DNA of 64,000 nt, from assembly GCF_016086655.4 (NCBI RefSeq), contig NC_052138.2, positions 31,755,403 to 31,819,402 on the forward strand, in the 5' to 3' direction. Numbering within the stretch: the first letter of the stretch is position 1; each line of letters opens with the position of its first letter. This document shows positions 1 to 12,623 of this stretch, piece by piece. The stretch comes from Lepeophtheirus salmonis (taxonomy: Eukaryota; Arthropoda; Copepoda; Siphonostomatoida; Caligidae). The notes under the pieces are model-generated. The model did no database searches. It was not told where the DNA came from and was given only the letters and a program-made list of their open reading frames with translations. The translations under genes and the position numbers were made by a program.

Positions 1-369
1 TATTTATGTTTTAGACAAATCTTTGACAATTTTGACAGACTATTTTTTTTATATGTAACAAATTTGACTAATCATTTTTTGTTTAGGAAAAACAAATCTG
101 ACAAAAATTTTTTTTGGAAAAATTTCATAGCTAAAGTTAATTGGAAAATACAGAATTTAACCGAATAACCTTTGTTTTTAAAAATACAATCTTGAAAAGT
201 ACTTTTTTGAACAATTTGACAAAATGAATTTGAAAAAAGATATAGTTTTAAAATTTTAATTTTGATATTGCAAAGCTGCTACAATTTTTGCACACTAGCC
301 CGTAGTCACAGGCCGTGAGACATGAATGGCAAAGAGTAACACAATGATGATTTGTTGGTAAGTTATAAG

Positions 370-845
370 CAGGACCGTGCGTAGGGGGTGGGTTAGAGGG
401 GCGATACCCCTCCTCCCAAAAAATTAAGGAATTTTTGTGACAAATTATACAGCAAAGTAAAAAATTAATATATTTAAATTTATTTTCCAAAAAATTTAAT
501 TTTCTGTGAATACCTATGTATTTTTGAAATTTTTTAGCATTAAATGTAACATTATACTTTCTTTTCAAAGAATTTCCAAAAAATTAATTTTTTGTGAACA
601 ACATTTGATTTGGAATTTTTTTTTGAATAGCTATGGATTTTGAAAAAAAATTCCAAAAGTTTAATATTTGAAATTTTTCCATTTTTTTTTTGTAAATATC
701 TGTGGATTTTGGATTTTTTTCGCCAAAAATTTATTTTTTCCAAAATAAATATAATTTTGGAAATTTAATTTTTAAATTTTTTTGTGAATCTTTGATTTTC
801 AAAATGACCAAGCCCCTCTCCCCCTTGGATCGAAAACGGAACAAT
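370..845 (+). repeat. TIR element with internal T/A-rich minisatellite, copy A
   Basis: The left end reads CAGGACCGTGCGTAGGGGG and continues into a GC-rich head (to about 425) that can pair with itself. An irregular array follows, built on a motif like 'GTGAATAGCTATGGATTTT' alternating with 'GAAATTTTTTTCCAAAAA'. The right end is a tail 'ACCAAGCCCCTCTCCCCC' near 806-823. The same head, array and tail recur at 10.9, 17.6, 23.1 and 29.8 kb. Short open frames here are low-complexity Phe/Lys translations and not genes. The exact right boundary is uncertain. Confidence 0.6.
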
Positions 846-1550
846 TCCTTCCTATGTTCTACTGATTGGGCCTATGTTTATTTCGTTCATATCATAGCTA
901 TTGGTATTTGATCTAATAAAATGTCCTGATAAGCTAAGGAGCTCACCTCCACAACATTATTCAAACTGTCACGGTTACAAAGATAGTTTTTTTTATTATA
1001 TTTAAATGCAATTACAATTTATAACGCTATCCATATACATTCAACTTGAAAAGACTAATGTAATATATATATTTAATCTGTTTAACAAATTGATTAATTA
1101 TGATTTGATCAAATTGTTTCTTATTATCAATGGAAATTATGTTTAATACTACAATTATATATATAAAGTATGTCTAATTGATATAGATAAATGTTGAAAT
1201 CTAAAAATAAAAAAATGATTAACGAAAGACATGATGAGGATGACAAGGGAAGGAAATTTTCTTTAAATACAATACAATGTAAGGCGTTAATAGGCGTAGA
1301 ACCTGAGAATAAATACATAGAATTTCGTCATTTATGTATTTTATTGACAAATCCTAAATAATGTGGACCCCCCCCTTCAAAAGTCCACCATCATCATCAC
1401 GGTTTCATATTATCATTTCTTTAGGACCATAAATGGGAAAAGAAATTACTTTTTGACCTTAATTTTTTTCGGATGTATAAATTACAAGTATATATAATAT
1501 ATTTTCCACGACAGATGACGGCTATATACGTATGTATAGGTGTTTAAATT
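846..1550. other. non-coding interval, nothing recognised
   Basis: AT-rich sequence with short homopolymers. I see no coding signature, RNA gene or clear repeat end. Confidence 0.5.
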
Positions 1551-1554
1551 GGAA

Positions 1555-1640
1555 TTTTGTACAAGTTGTAACTTGTATAAGCAGCATATTGTACAACTTG
1601 CAACCAAAAAAATGAGTTGAAGTATTATGAATAAAGAATT
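1555..1640. repeat. short dispersed repeat containing ACAACTTGTATAA
   Basis: The core is two mirrored 'TTGTACAA.TTG.AA'-like blocks that can form a hairpin. Related cores occur at 24600-24700, 25484-25590 and 26636-26715. The family is not recognised. Confidence 0.4.
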
Positions 1641-1673
1641 TACAGAACTTCTGAATAGTAATAATATCATTAT

Positions 1674-1867
1674 TCAGTCCTTATTTAATACAGTCCAGGC
1701 TAGCCTTAGGGCCAGTACTTAAGACGGTTGGTCCTTCAGACTGTCAGTACTAGAACGGATATTTAAGAAAAATGAGTGATGTCATCAAGGAAGGAACATT
1801 ATCAGTTTTAGGACTGATATGTAGCACTGAACTGGAGTAGACCGGTACTGAATTGGACAGAACATCT
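1674..1867. repeat. CRE-bearing MITE, copy 1 (ends eroded)
   Basis: This is the most diverged of four copies of a repeat of about 230-260 bp. It shares with the others the CAGTCCTTATTTA start, the 'CAGTAC.AGAAC' block, the 'TTTTAGGACTGATATG' block and a TGATGTCAT octamer-type site at 1777-1785. That site is TGACGTCAT in the other three copies. Terminal sequences are missing here. Confidence 0.55.
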
Positions 1868-1869
1868 GT

Positions 1870-2875
1870 TTTCAATTTAACTCAAATAGTTGGGAATAAT
1901 TTAAAAAACAACAACATTATTTTTACATATAAAAGACCAAAAAATGCCTAAATTGGGTGGAAGGCCTCTCTTTCCCACACCACCTAGAAGAATTTGAAAA
2001 TTATCAAAAACTTCTTAACCATTACATTAAAAACTAATATATCGTGGGGTGAGAGGCAAATTGTTGCAACTCAAATATTTACTTGACAGAAATAAGCTTG
2101 GAAACTCCATTTTTTCATTATGAATAATTCTCTTTTCCAATTCTTCAAATAAAATGAATCTCACAAGTACATTTCAACAGTCTGATTTTCTCTATTTTTA
2201 AGTATTAATATAAAATATCAGACTTCCAGGATGACATATAGGCTATAACACGTATATTTGTAATTTTTCAGTTACGCCAATTTAGTCCTCAACCCTCAAT
2301 ATCCTGTTAACCTGCAAGAAATTTGTTCCCTTATTAATTACTAGCGGTAGTACTTGGAGTTATTAGGCATCATCGTACAGACAAACTTTGCTCAAAAGTA
2401 TACAATATAACTACACAAAAAATCCTCAGTGTTACTCCTGAGCAATCACACATGTAGTTACTCAATACATAGATGTTATCTCCTCAAGAATTAAGTTATA
2501 ATAATAAACGCTCGAGGGGAAAAAAATGACATTTGGACTGATGATCCAGGGAGTACATTGGTCTTTAGAATACTACCTGACTGAGCCATAGCTACACAAA
2601 CTGGATATTACATGCATAATGCCTACGAGATTTCTACCTTCTCTTTGCAAAACTTATTATCCACATGTCTTTCAGTTTTTTGCCTTGCCTCCACAGAATA
2701 AATGATGTTTTCCAGACTTTGATAAATTAGTCATGAACTCTATTGTTAAGCAAAAAAAGTAGCTTGACTTATTTTCCCACTAATTTGCTACTTATTTTAA
2801 ATTAAAAGGTGATTGTTCACATGTGGATAATAGGTTTTACAAACTGATTTCATTCATATGACTACATTTTTGAAA
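1870..2875. other. non-coding interval, nothing recognised
   Basis: AT-rich sequence without an open coding stretch, RNA gene or clear element boundary. Confidence 0.45.
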
Positions 2876-2879
2876 TGTT

Positions 2880-3090
2880 GCTTTTATTGATTAGATGGAG
2901 TTGCACTGATTACGTTTAGGTAAACATTATAGTATTATATTTACTCATTCTAACCTAGAAATATTGTGTCACGTCCATATACATATAGTATATTTCTTTC
3001 TCTATGAATGACCAGGGCACTAACTTACGCACATCGAGTTCAAGAGAATAATTTCTCTCAAGCATGTTGTCTATGAGCTACGTCGATTCC
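2880..3090 (-). repeat. tRNA-derived SINE, minus-strand copy
   Basis: On the minus strand the element begins with an A-box-like stretch, GTAGCTCATAGACAACATGC (about 3060-3081). It then carries the shared 'ATTATTCTCTTGAACTC' block and a degraded B-box region, and runs to a 3' part matching the plus-strand copy at 26880-27095. The A box, spacing and shared 3' body are what identify a tRNA-derived SINE. The B box is eroded, so this copy is unlikely to be transcribed. Confidence 0.55.
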
Positions 3091-3264
3091 ACTCATTGTT
3101 TTATTTTTAGCTCAAAAAATCCTGTTTTTCATTCTAAAAATTCATTCAGTACATACATACAGACCTTGCTTTTATAATATAGTTTTCTACCTATTTTGAA
3201 AATTCAAACGTATTAGTGAGTAAGGGGCGCTATAGTTTATCTACATTACAAATGTTATGAACTT

Positions 3265-3700
3265 CATATTTTCTGAGTGAGTTACTTATTTGTAATAAGT
3301 AGCGATGAAAATCCTCTGTACAATGGACATATTAAAAAAAGAAACCGAAAATCAAAATGTTAACCCTGACAATTTGAATTTTGAAGAGAAATAAAAATCC
3401 TCATGACGTTTCATTAGATGATAATTACTACAATATCGATCCTCAATTCTACTCTGAGTCCAACAAGGACTTACAATTATACCTCCGCAACAAATCCTAA
3501 TGGTTACACTCTTTTATGAGTACTAAAGAAATTTCAATCCGGGTTTGAATATATTTAGGAAAGAAAGTTCAATAGTCAGGAATGAAATAATAATGACAAT
3601 TGCGAAGGAAAAGAAAATTCATTCTTCAGATTAACAATTCCAAAAAAAAAACACAAAAAAACAGGCCCGCTAAAAAAATCACTGGATTTACAACACTGGT
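3265..3700 (-). repeat. dispersed repeat family R2, copy 1
   Basis: A repeat of at least 430 bp, present in inverted orientation relative to the copies at 15495-15945, 31955-32250 and 37605-37865. Shared blocks are 'TTTTCATCGCTACTTATT', 'TTGTCAGGG', 'AGTCCTTGTTGGACTC', 'AAAAGACGGAGA' and a far end near 'AATTGGTAATTTGAAGAA'. No coding potential is visible. The class is unknown; it could be a long SINE or a nonautonomous DNA element. Confidence 0.55.
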
Positions 3701-3949
3701 AATAAGACATGCTTCCAAGAGAGACATATTTTTACCAGATATATAATGGTCCATGTGTAACGATATTAGATTGCTCTAATATATTAGATATAATATAAAT
3801 AGACCAAAACATACATTATTTATGTGTTTAGAGAATAACTCCAATATTGAGCTTAAAAGCAACGGGGGAGATCGTGTTGTCTATAAAGGTACACATCATA
3901 AAATGGAGGTAGTAATAATTAATAAAAATAGATAAGAAAATAATTAGAA

Positions 3950-5060
3950 CAGAGCGTTTTCACTTGACCTCTGCATTGATGATGTCCATCATTTTGGGAA
4001 GCTAAACAACCAATTTTTATATTAATAAAAACCTCGTTTTCATGAATATAAAAGATAATAGTGAACATTCGGATATTAAAACAGGAACAACAGATACAAG
4101 GACTTAAACCTTACTATCAAGAATTATTTTATCTCTCTATTGCCTAGTTTTATTATGTATCGGACCCTAAAATGTATTACAAATATCTGATTATATCGTT
4201 ATACAATCTTATTTCCATATTTTAGATATTTCTTTTCTCCAATCAGAGTTCTGAACGTTGATTGGCTGAATTATAATTAGCTTATTTTAATATTTGAACA
4301 ATTCCCAACATTTTTTATTAAATAATGATTTGATAGTTGGGAATAATTGGCTAACTACTATATGATTTTGGGCCTCTTTTCTGTATCTTTTTGGGGGAAA
4401 AAGTTGCCCAATAGAACATCTACCAGAATACTACTCTTTAGAGTGTTTTCACATGACTTCTGTAGTATTCATGTCGACGATTTTCGGGGCATAAACAGCC
4501 AAGTTTTATAACAATGAAAATAGTGAACTATAGGATGTCAAAACGTGACCAACAGAGGGAAAGACTTAAACTTTACTGTTTATAAGAATTTTATCCCTCT
4601 TTTGCCCAGTTATACTATATATCTGACTCTAAAATGTATTGCTAATATGTTTTTACATCGTTATAAGTACACAAATGGTTGAATCTTACTACTTTGTTAC
4701 AGATAAAATTAACTATTACAATAGTAATAATATTTTTTTCTGATAATCCTACTAAAAAAACAAAATAATATTATACAAATCTTGCCATTTTTAGGGACTT
4801 TCAGTACATATTACTTTAATTATATTGAAATATCAGTCTATATTATTGGCATCAAGTATTATTCAATGCATAATCAAAAAAAGGTGTATTTTATGCTGTA
4901 AAAATATCAACTTCAATCCTCCAAAAGGAGTTTCCTACAATTATGATGCAATTTATGTTGTCAGTGAAAACACTCTTCAAATAAGTACACAAATGGTTGA
5001 ATCTTCCAATAAACAATTGAAATCAGCAAGAATAAAATTGAAAAGTACTTGTCCATTTCA
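3950..5060. repeat. repeat cluster R4 with internal direct duplication
   Basis: The block at 3950-4200 ('CACTTGACCTCTGCATTGATG' type) is repeated in diverged form at 4435-4670. The stretch 4570-5040 has a further relative at 10440-10905. An exact 23-bp direct repeat lies at 4665-4687 and 4983-5005. Inside the cluster, 4225-4345 matches one arm of the fold-back element at 32.9-33.4 kb in reverse orientation. The short open frame at 4825-5064 lies wholly in repeat sequence and is not called as a gene. Confidence 0.5.
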
Positions 5061-5179
5061 CTAAAAGCTTGACTATTAATGAAATCCCCATTTTCCTTTA
5101 GTCCTGAAGGACTCCGACAACTTAAAATAACAACTAAATAGGGGATATCATGTTCTATCTTTTTTGATTAACTAAGAAC

Positions 5180-5396
5180 TAGTGTTGGGTCAGGCCTAAT
5201 TTATTCGGTCCAGTCCAATCTATCCTATCAATCTTTGTGACCAGTCCTTTGGACAGTCAGTACCAGAACTGATTAAAACCAAAGAAATAAAGTTGAGTGA
5301 CGTCATGAAGGACCTATTTTTAAAAGATTTAGAACTGATATGCAGAACATAACTGGACCGGAGTGGGATGGAACTGTATTCTTCAGTCCTCAATAA
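5180..5396. repeat. CRE-bearing MITE, copy 2
   Basis: Begins TAGTGTTGGGTCAGG and contains TGACGTCAT at 5298-5306. It ends in a truncated 'CAGTCCTCAATAA' without the complete right terminus. It lies 236 bp from copy 3 in the same orientation. Confidence 0.6.
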
Positions 5397-5631
5397 CAAA
5401 AAATAACTAAATGACAAAAAACAATCTTTGGGACAAAAATTGAAATATAAACTGTTCAATACTCGATTAAACTGTTTTTTTTGAGCAATTCATTGAAAGT
5501 TGAACAACAAACACTGTTTTTTGTACAAAATAATTTGAAATGACACAAAGTCATTCAATTTAAACAAAATATTTAGAAATTTGACACCATAATTTCCTTT
5601 TTTAACAAATTTATCAGAGTTTAAATACAAC

Positions 5632-5892
5632 TGGTGTTGTGGGTCAGTCCTTATTTATACGGTCCAGTAGTGTCTTAGGGCTTCTCCTATCATTCCTTGG
5701 GACCTGTCCTTAAAACTGTCGATAATTTGGACTGTTATTACTGGAACTGTAGGTTTGAATGACGTCATAAAGGTCCGAACTTATATGTTTTAGGATTAAT
5801 ATGCATGACTGAACTCTACCGGACGGAGACGGAACTGAACAGGACTGTACACACCTAGTTTTGAGTCCTAAATGAGGACTGACACAATACTA
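5632..5892. repeat. CRE-bearing MITE, copy 3 (complete)
   Basis: Both ends are present: TGGTGTTGTGGGTCAGTCC on the left and GGACTGACACAATACTA on the right, which are inverted repeats of each other. TGACGTCAT sits at 5760-5768. The 261-bp length, inverted ends and lack of coding capacity identify a MITE. Confidence 0.65.
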
Positions 5893-8400
5893 ACTATATT
5901 TTACGCATTTTTTTTTTGTCAAGTCATCATTATACTTACAATAATATGTACATAAACACAGAAGCTCGGAATGAGATACTACGACAATCCTACCTCTCAA
6001 CTTGCTCCTTGGAGTTTGAAACCTTTCGTTTGCTATTTTTTGCTCTCTTATGGATTTGACTCTTGATTTCCTTGTATGTATAATCTGATCGACGCATTTT
6101 GAAAGAGCTTACTCCTTTGAGTCCTCTTTTTATACTACTATGTGTATAATTAAGACTATGAGCAGAGAATAAACCCTACAAAAAAAAAAAATGTTTCAAA
6201 TAAGAGCGACGTTCAACCGCATTTGAGTCCAAAGTTTTCATTGGGCTCTTAATCTTTGGCTTTTTTACTTTTTCTTAGATCAATGTTGGGATATATATTA
6301 CACTATAAGGAAATACGCACTTAAATTTTTTTTTAATAAAACAACCTTGAAACTTTTAAAGATATATTTTTATATATAACTGTCACTCAAAAAATCCATT
6401 TTGAATACTCTTCTATTGGGGTACATAAATATGCAAAATATTTGTACTGTTGTATGTTATTTTGTATTGATAAATTATAGATAATATAAAATATTCTCGA
6501 AATGTATTCAAATCTGCTTAGTTTGATCATATGAACACAACCTTTTTCTGGGACAAAGCACATCTATTTTTGTGAGAAAATATTTTTTCTCTTATTTAAA
6601 TCTATACATACACTAAATTGAAAAGTTTCATTCAAAAAATTACTGGTGTTAATCCCAATATAAGAAAAATATTATTTGAACTTCACCCTATTAAATTGAA
6701 GGGTGGATTCAAATTCTTATTCTGACTATTCAAGATACTCTATAAGAAGTAAACCTATTTATAAGGTCTATAAATGACAAACTTGGTATCCCAAGATAAT
6801 TCCAGGAAATTATTACGATCTTAGCAACAAGTTTTTTTTTCTAATATCGTGGAATTGAGTAATGCCCTATTTAAAAAACAAAAACAAAAAAACAAAACAA
6901 AACGTGACTCATATCTTATAAGTATAGTGAAATTTGTGTTATGAAAAAAAAAGAACTTATATTTCATATAAAATATATTTATTTCATTTTCCATTGTTAA
7001 ACAATTTACACCAAAGATAGACAAGAATCCCGCAACAACCGTGTTTCCTTTTCTAGTTTTAAGGGTAGTTTTTTCCTTACAAAAATGTCAACTGTCTATT
7101 TATCTTATACATAGGCTGGGATGACCTGTCGCTACGTAAAAATATAAGAAACTGAAAAGCAACATGGTTATCCTGATAGGTTAAAGAATGTTTACAAGGA
7201 GAGCAGCTTAACTGTAATTACATTTTATTAAATCAGCTGCAATCAGCCATGAGCGGAAGGAATTAAACACAAATCCCACTCATTAAAATGAAAGGACACT
7301 TAGTTTGGAATTACTCTGATATATATCCTCAATTCTACTCCATTTCCAAAAAGGACTTACACTTTCAATAACTCCCAAGCATTCCTCATTATTACTCTCC
7401 GTCTTGCACGATCACTAGTTATTCCTTAATACTTAGGTCTTCTGTTTTCAATAATTAAATAATAATGACAACAGTGTAAGAAAATATAAAACTTGTTCAA
7501 ATTGCTAATTAGAAAAACTCCTGCTTCCTCGTAATACTTCATGTACCTCTGCACATAGATCACATTTTTATTACACGGGGTATTATTCCAAGATATTGTT
7601 CCGGAGTATTCATTTTTACATAATTGTGGCGATAAGATAAAAGCAAGCTAGAATACTTTTGTCATTATTGCAAAGGCCTTATAAAAGTATCCATTGATAT
7701 GAGTACTATAATTCATATTAATTCAAAAAAGTGATAAAGTCCTGAGGATCCGATGTTTTTAAGGTTAACTGATAAAAATCGATTATTTGGTAACACGGAT
7801 CATAAAAGATACTAAGACTAAGATACTTGAAAATTATTTTTAAAGAATAATTTATAATTGTTCACTTTGCGAGAATAACGAAAAAAAGAAAGGGACTAGC
7901 TGTTTAAGAACGAGCCTCACCAACTGAAATGGATTATATTGATGATATCAAAATTTTATTTAAAGTTAAAACTACGCACAATCAAATTGACTGAACTTGT
8001 ATATAATATGTTCATGTAAAGATGGATACAAGTATCAATCATATTAATAACTTATTGGACAGTTTGCAGTGGTATAATATTGTATTTGACTCTTTAAAAA
8101 AATCCTCTTCGGTTTTTCATTGAAGTAAAAAAACTTATAATGCGTTTTCTCTGTTTCATAAAAAAATATCCTAGCTTGTTTTTATGTTATCGCCACATAT
8201 ATACGTCAATAATATAAAATTAGAGCATAATATTTTTGCTATCAAGTATTGTAAAATAAAAATATAGATAATAATAGGTAAATCACACATTCTATTTAGG
8301 TTTAGAATAAGCCCTTAAAAGGCTTAAATAATCAACACTTTTTTTGTGTTAAATGCAAGTTATATACAAATACCAGATGAACCTATTCTAAACAAACTTT
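5893..8400. other. non-coding interval with one R2 repeat fragment
   Basis: About 7300-7500 is a diverged, inverted copy of repeat family R2 (blocks 'CTCAATTCTACTC', 'AAGGACTTACA', 'AAATAATAATGACAA'). The rest is AT-rich sequence in which I see no gene, RNA or element end. Confidence 0.45.
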
Positions 8401-8404
8401 AAGC

Positions 8405-8670
8405 ATGTCGTTACATTTATTGTGTCACGGAAACTTTCATAAAAAAAAAACAACCAAAAAAAACCGTTGTTCATTAGCCAGATCTTACCAACTATGGACT
8501 AATTTATTCAATAATTATTGAAAAGGCTTAATAGCTGGACAAGAGTTAGTTCTAGTTAAACCAATCAACATTCAGAACACTGATCAGGGGACAACAAGGA
8601 AAGACATCGACTACTGACAAGCAAATATACTGTATATTTTAGTGTTTCTGAGGTAACGCCGTGTGAGAGA
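8405..8670 (+). repeat. single arm of fold-back element family R3
   Basis: Starts near 'TCGTTACATTTATTGTGTCAC' and ends at 'TCTGAGGTAACGCCG'. It shares the blocks 'CCAATCAACATTCAGAACAC', 'GGGGACAACAAGGAAAGACA' and 'GACAAGCAAA' with 27690-27960, 32925-33200 and 61455-61720. Only one arm is present. Confidence 0.55.
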
Positions 8671-10360
8671 ATATTATAAAAAATAAGGTACATTTAAAAC
8701 TATAGTGTTCCTTGGTTGCTGATATGTTATAATTTTCAAAATTGGAGGAATAATTATAAGATGATTAATATTTTCCAATACTAGGACGATCTTAAAGTTA
8801 GCCAATGAAAAGTTAAAATAAATAATAGGTACATTTTTATTGTACCACCTTCTTGTATACAACATTTTTGGTTGTATTCTGTCCATTTAATACTAATAAA
8901 TCAATAATCAAACCTGCACCCCCTTTTAACACTCTTGAAAATGCAACATATAATTAATTGACCATGTGAAAATATTGATTTTTGTAAATAGAAAGCCATT
9001 TTTTCAAATTTTTGACATGGTTATTTATTTATTGACATTGCCATTCCTAACTTAATTGGGACTTGTTTTTCTGACAGCGAAGATAGAAACTCATCACCAC
9101 CAGAAGTTATGGTGATTTTTGGAATAAACATAATTATTATATAAGATGTTCCTTCATCAACCATAATGAAGATACATACTAAAGCTAACTCGCTAAACCT
9201 TTTCTTCCCTTTTTTAATTCATATTTAATATGCTTTCGCCCTTTTTCCGCTAGCTAAATAATTGGTTTTTTTGATTATTATACTTTTTTGGTGCATTTTT
9301 GAATCCACAACCCATATCTTTAAAAAAACAACACTTTGAGACATGGGGAATCGATCTTGTTGTATGAAAAAAATCAACTTTTTGCGAAAAAACAAAAAAA
9401 AACTGATCAGAATGGAACATAATCCTAGGTACGTAACTCAGAATTTTGAACAACTTTTATTTTATGTCTAAAGTATGTATCGGTTATTGAAATAAATGTG
9501 TTTTTATCATTGCTTTTCTAAAGGGACGGACATCAGACACACACATAAATTATTTTATTACTATGTAGGATATACATTTAAAAAGATTACACTTTCCTCA
9601 ATTTAGAGAATATTTTCATCCCTGAAAGTAATTCATTTCTAATTTACCACGAAAAAATAATTTCCCAAAATTTACCCGATAATAAAAAAGGGATCCCTGG
9701 AAACAATTTGTCATAGATACACCAATGATAAAGGTGTATTTTTTTATTATATTTTTTTTAAAATAAGAAAACCTTGAGACTTATTAAGAATACATTTTCC
9801 TATTTGTATGTATGTACATAAAAACATATGTAACAAATAAATTATGAACGAAAAAAATGGCTGCAGGAAAAATAATTTATTTATAAATGATAGATATAGA
9901 TAATAAACACAGTTGAAAAATCCATTTAATGGGCATTTGTAGATAAATACAATTTAAATTATAAGTAAGATATTTCCTCCTCTTTTGGGGCATTTCCCAA
10001 AAGGCTAATTCATATCCTTCACTCAAATATATAATTATAGATATCAATGGGTAATTTATGCATTTATTCCTTCTTGCTCGAGGTCAAAAACCCTCACGAA
10101 ACTATAATATTATATCATTGCATCTTATGCCTTGACAAAAATTGAGGATGATACACATATCAAACTTGGAATATATTCAAGGACTGGATGGGACATATAT
10201 CGGATAGTTTTTTAATCTATTTAGATATTATAGTAATCAGTAGTTTATCCATCAATTGTATTTGAACCCTGTCAAATATTAGATTAAGGAGCGTTGCAAC
10301 AGTTTAAAAAAATGAAATTTTTTAGGAATAAATGGCTATACTTTTCAATATATTGTTACT
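8671..10360. other. non-coding interval, nothing recognised
   Basis: AT-rich sequence. The short reading frames here have low-complexity, non-coding-like translations. Confidence 0.45.
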
Positions 10361-10362
10361 AG

Positions 10363-10905
10363 GGATGTACTGATACTAAAATTTAAGCCGATTCCGATAC
10401 CATCTTTATGGACGATTTCGATTCTTTATTCTTCATTAATATATGAATTACAGAGGACAAATTATATGTCTCTATTGGCTAGTTATATTATATATCTCAT
10501 AATAAAATGTATTAAAAATATACTTTTCCATTGATATACATTCTTCTTTCCATATTGTAGATAAAAATTAACTATGCCATTGGAAAGAATAATATATTTT
10601 TCTCTATTTATCTAACTTTTCTTGTACTTAATGGATCAAAGAAATTGTACAAATCTAGCCATTTTTTAGAGATTATTTGTACATATTACTTTGATCTAAT
10701 TATAATATAAGAGTTTATCATTGGTATTAAGTAGTATTCAATTGTAAAGTCTTTTTTTATTCTTAAACACACTTTATACAATAAGAATATTAACTTTGAG
10801 CCCTACAAATTGCGTCTCCTTCAATAATGATACAATCATTGACGTGAGTTAAAATGCTCTATAACTAAGTATACAAACTCCATAAGTATTCAATTATATT
10901 GAATT
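10363..10905. repeat. hAT-like end plus R4 repeat
   Basis: A terminus-like start CTAGGGATGTACTGATACT at 10368 is followed by 'AAGCCGATTCCGATACC'. A similar end lies in reverse at about 45890-45925. From 10440 the sequence follows the R4 repeat (compare 4570-5040). I cannot place the opposite end. Confidence 0.4.
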
Positions 10906-10934
10906 AATAACGTGAATTCTGCAAAAATAAAAAT

Positions 10935-11152
10935 AAATTGCATACTTCATGAAAATTCGAAAAAGATTAAATTTTTGGAAATCAATTTCGAAAATCCATT
11001 GCTATTCAAAAAGATTCAAAAAAGCCAAGTTCTTTACAAAAAATTACAAAAATTCATTGCTATTGACGGGAAATTTTATTTTTCACAATTACATATTTTT
11101 TTATATTTGGAGGGATACAGCTACTCCAACCCACCCTTTGCGGACGTCCCTG
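10935..11152 (-). repeat. minisatellite TIR element, copy B (reversed, partial)
   Basis: Read on the minus strand it starts CAGGGACGTCCGCAAAGGG, followed by the family's GC-rich head. It then has a short array of the TTTTTGAA/TTTCCAAA type. The tail end is absent. The overlapping Lys/Phe-rich open frames at 10912-11232 derive from this repeat. Confidence 0.6.
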
Positions 11153-11159
11153 AGTTTAA

Positions 11160-12620
11160 AATTTTGTTGAAGGCTATATTCATAAAGAAGAATATGTCAT
11201 ACAAGGACAATTGCAACACTTTTTGCAACTGACGTCTTTGTACTGAACTTTACAATGTCTTAAATTTATTCTAAATATGTTGATTTTTAATTTTGTTAAA
11301 GTTTATCAACTAATGGGAAGATAATCTATACTTAAAAAGATCAGTAAAAACACTGAAAAACTGACTATATTGTTTAAAAAAAATATTGTTCCTTCAACAA
11401 ATTACTTTTACTCTTCTAAAGTCAACATAAATTATTGATTATAAAATTAGTTTTGTAAATTTTAATTCATTTCAAGATGAATTAGAGTAATTACATCATC
11501 CCATTTAACACTTTATATAATAAATAGCAATTAAATATATACATGAAAAAATTTGTTTAGATGAAGAAAATTGCAAAAAACATATTGCACTAATTTTGCA
11601 TTTATTGGAATTGTAAAGAGGAACAAAATCCTACCAATATTTATTTTGTACTTGCAAAAACAACAAAAATATGGAGATTAATGTCATCGAAAAAATGATC
11701 TTTAATAACTGGTTTATTTTTGCAAATATTGCAAAAATTATTTAATAAAAAGTTCTAACATGAAAAAGAGAGAAAAAAAAACAAAAAATTATTCAGAAAA
11801 AGACTGATATTTCCGTTAAACATCAATTTGTATTTGTCAAATTTATATGCAAACGAATTTTCAAACAAATTTCTACAAACTTTATTCCATTTACAAATCC
11901 AATACCTCGTTGGAAGTTCATCTTTTTGCACTTGAATAAAACAAAACTGCAATTTTTACCGTTTTCTGTTTTTCCCCATAACTTTGATTTTGAATAAATT
12001 TAGAAAACGTAGAGATTCGTATAGTTGTTTTTTTTAGGACGCCAGTAATTTTTTGATATATAAGTCTCTATGTAGTCTCCTTGAGCATCAAAATCAATTT
12101 TTGTGTGTTTGGGTATATATTTAGCCTCATATATAAGTTATATGGACCTTTCAAAAATCTGCACTCCCGTTTTAGCCTGACCGGGATTAAAAGAGGCACC
12201 TTTGCAAAGTCTAAGCCTCCTATGTTCAAGAGTGTGGATATTATTAAAGGACACAGATGATATATTTGAATTTTTGATACTGATTTTTACATTCAAATCA
12301 TTTTTTATCCACCTTGTCGACACTTTATCATGGAAATTCAACATTAAAATATGCATATCTAATTAAAATATAAATTAAATTGCATAATTATTTTATACAT
12401 AATTACTACGAGGATCTGTTAAACTTTATTTATTAATTATATGTAAAAAAATGATTGTTTAGAATGTGATTGAAGTCAATTTTTATTATACTTTGTATTG
12501 ACTTCAAAAAGTTCCACTAATTTAACATTAATATTTGATATATTAAATATTTTATGGAAATAATATTTTTATGTTTTGATTTCTCAAAAGAAATTTTCCA
12601 TTTTATTATATATTTGGTAT
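11160..12620. other. non-coding interval, nothing recognised
   Basis: AT-rich, with poly-A and poly-T runs. A somewhat more complex patch at 12130-12240 has no recognisable product or structure. Confidence 0.45.
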
Positions 12621-12623
12621 ATT

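Noticed and set aside
430..790. CRISPR-like or simple satellite array
   Set aside because: Spacing and units are irregular, there are no unique spacers of constant length, the genome is eukaryotic, and the arrays are bounded by transposon-like ends.
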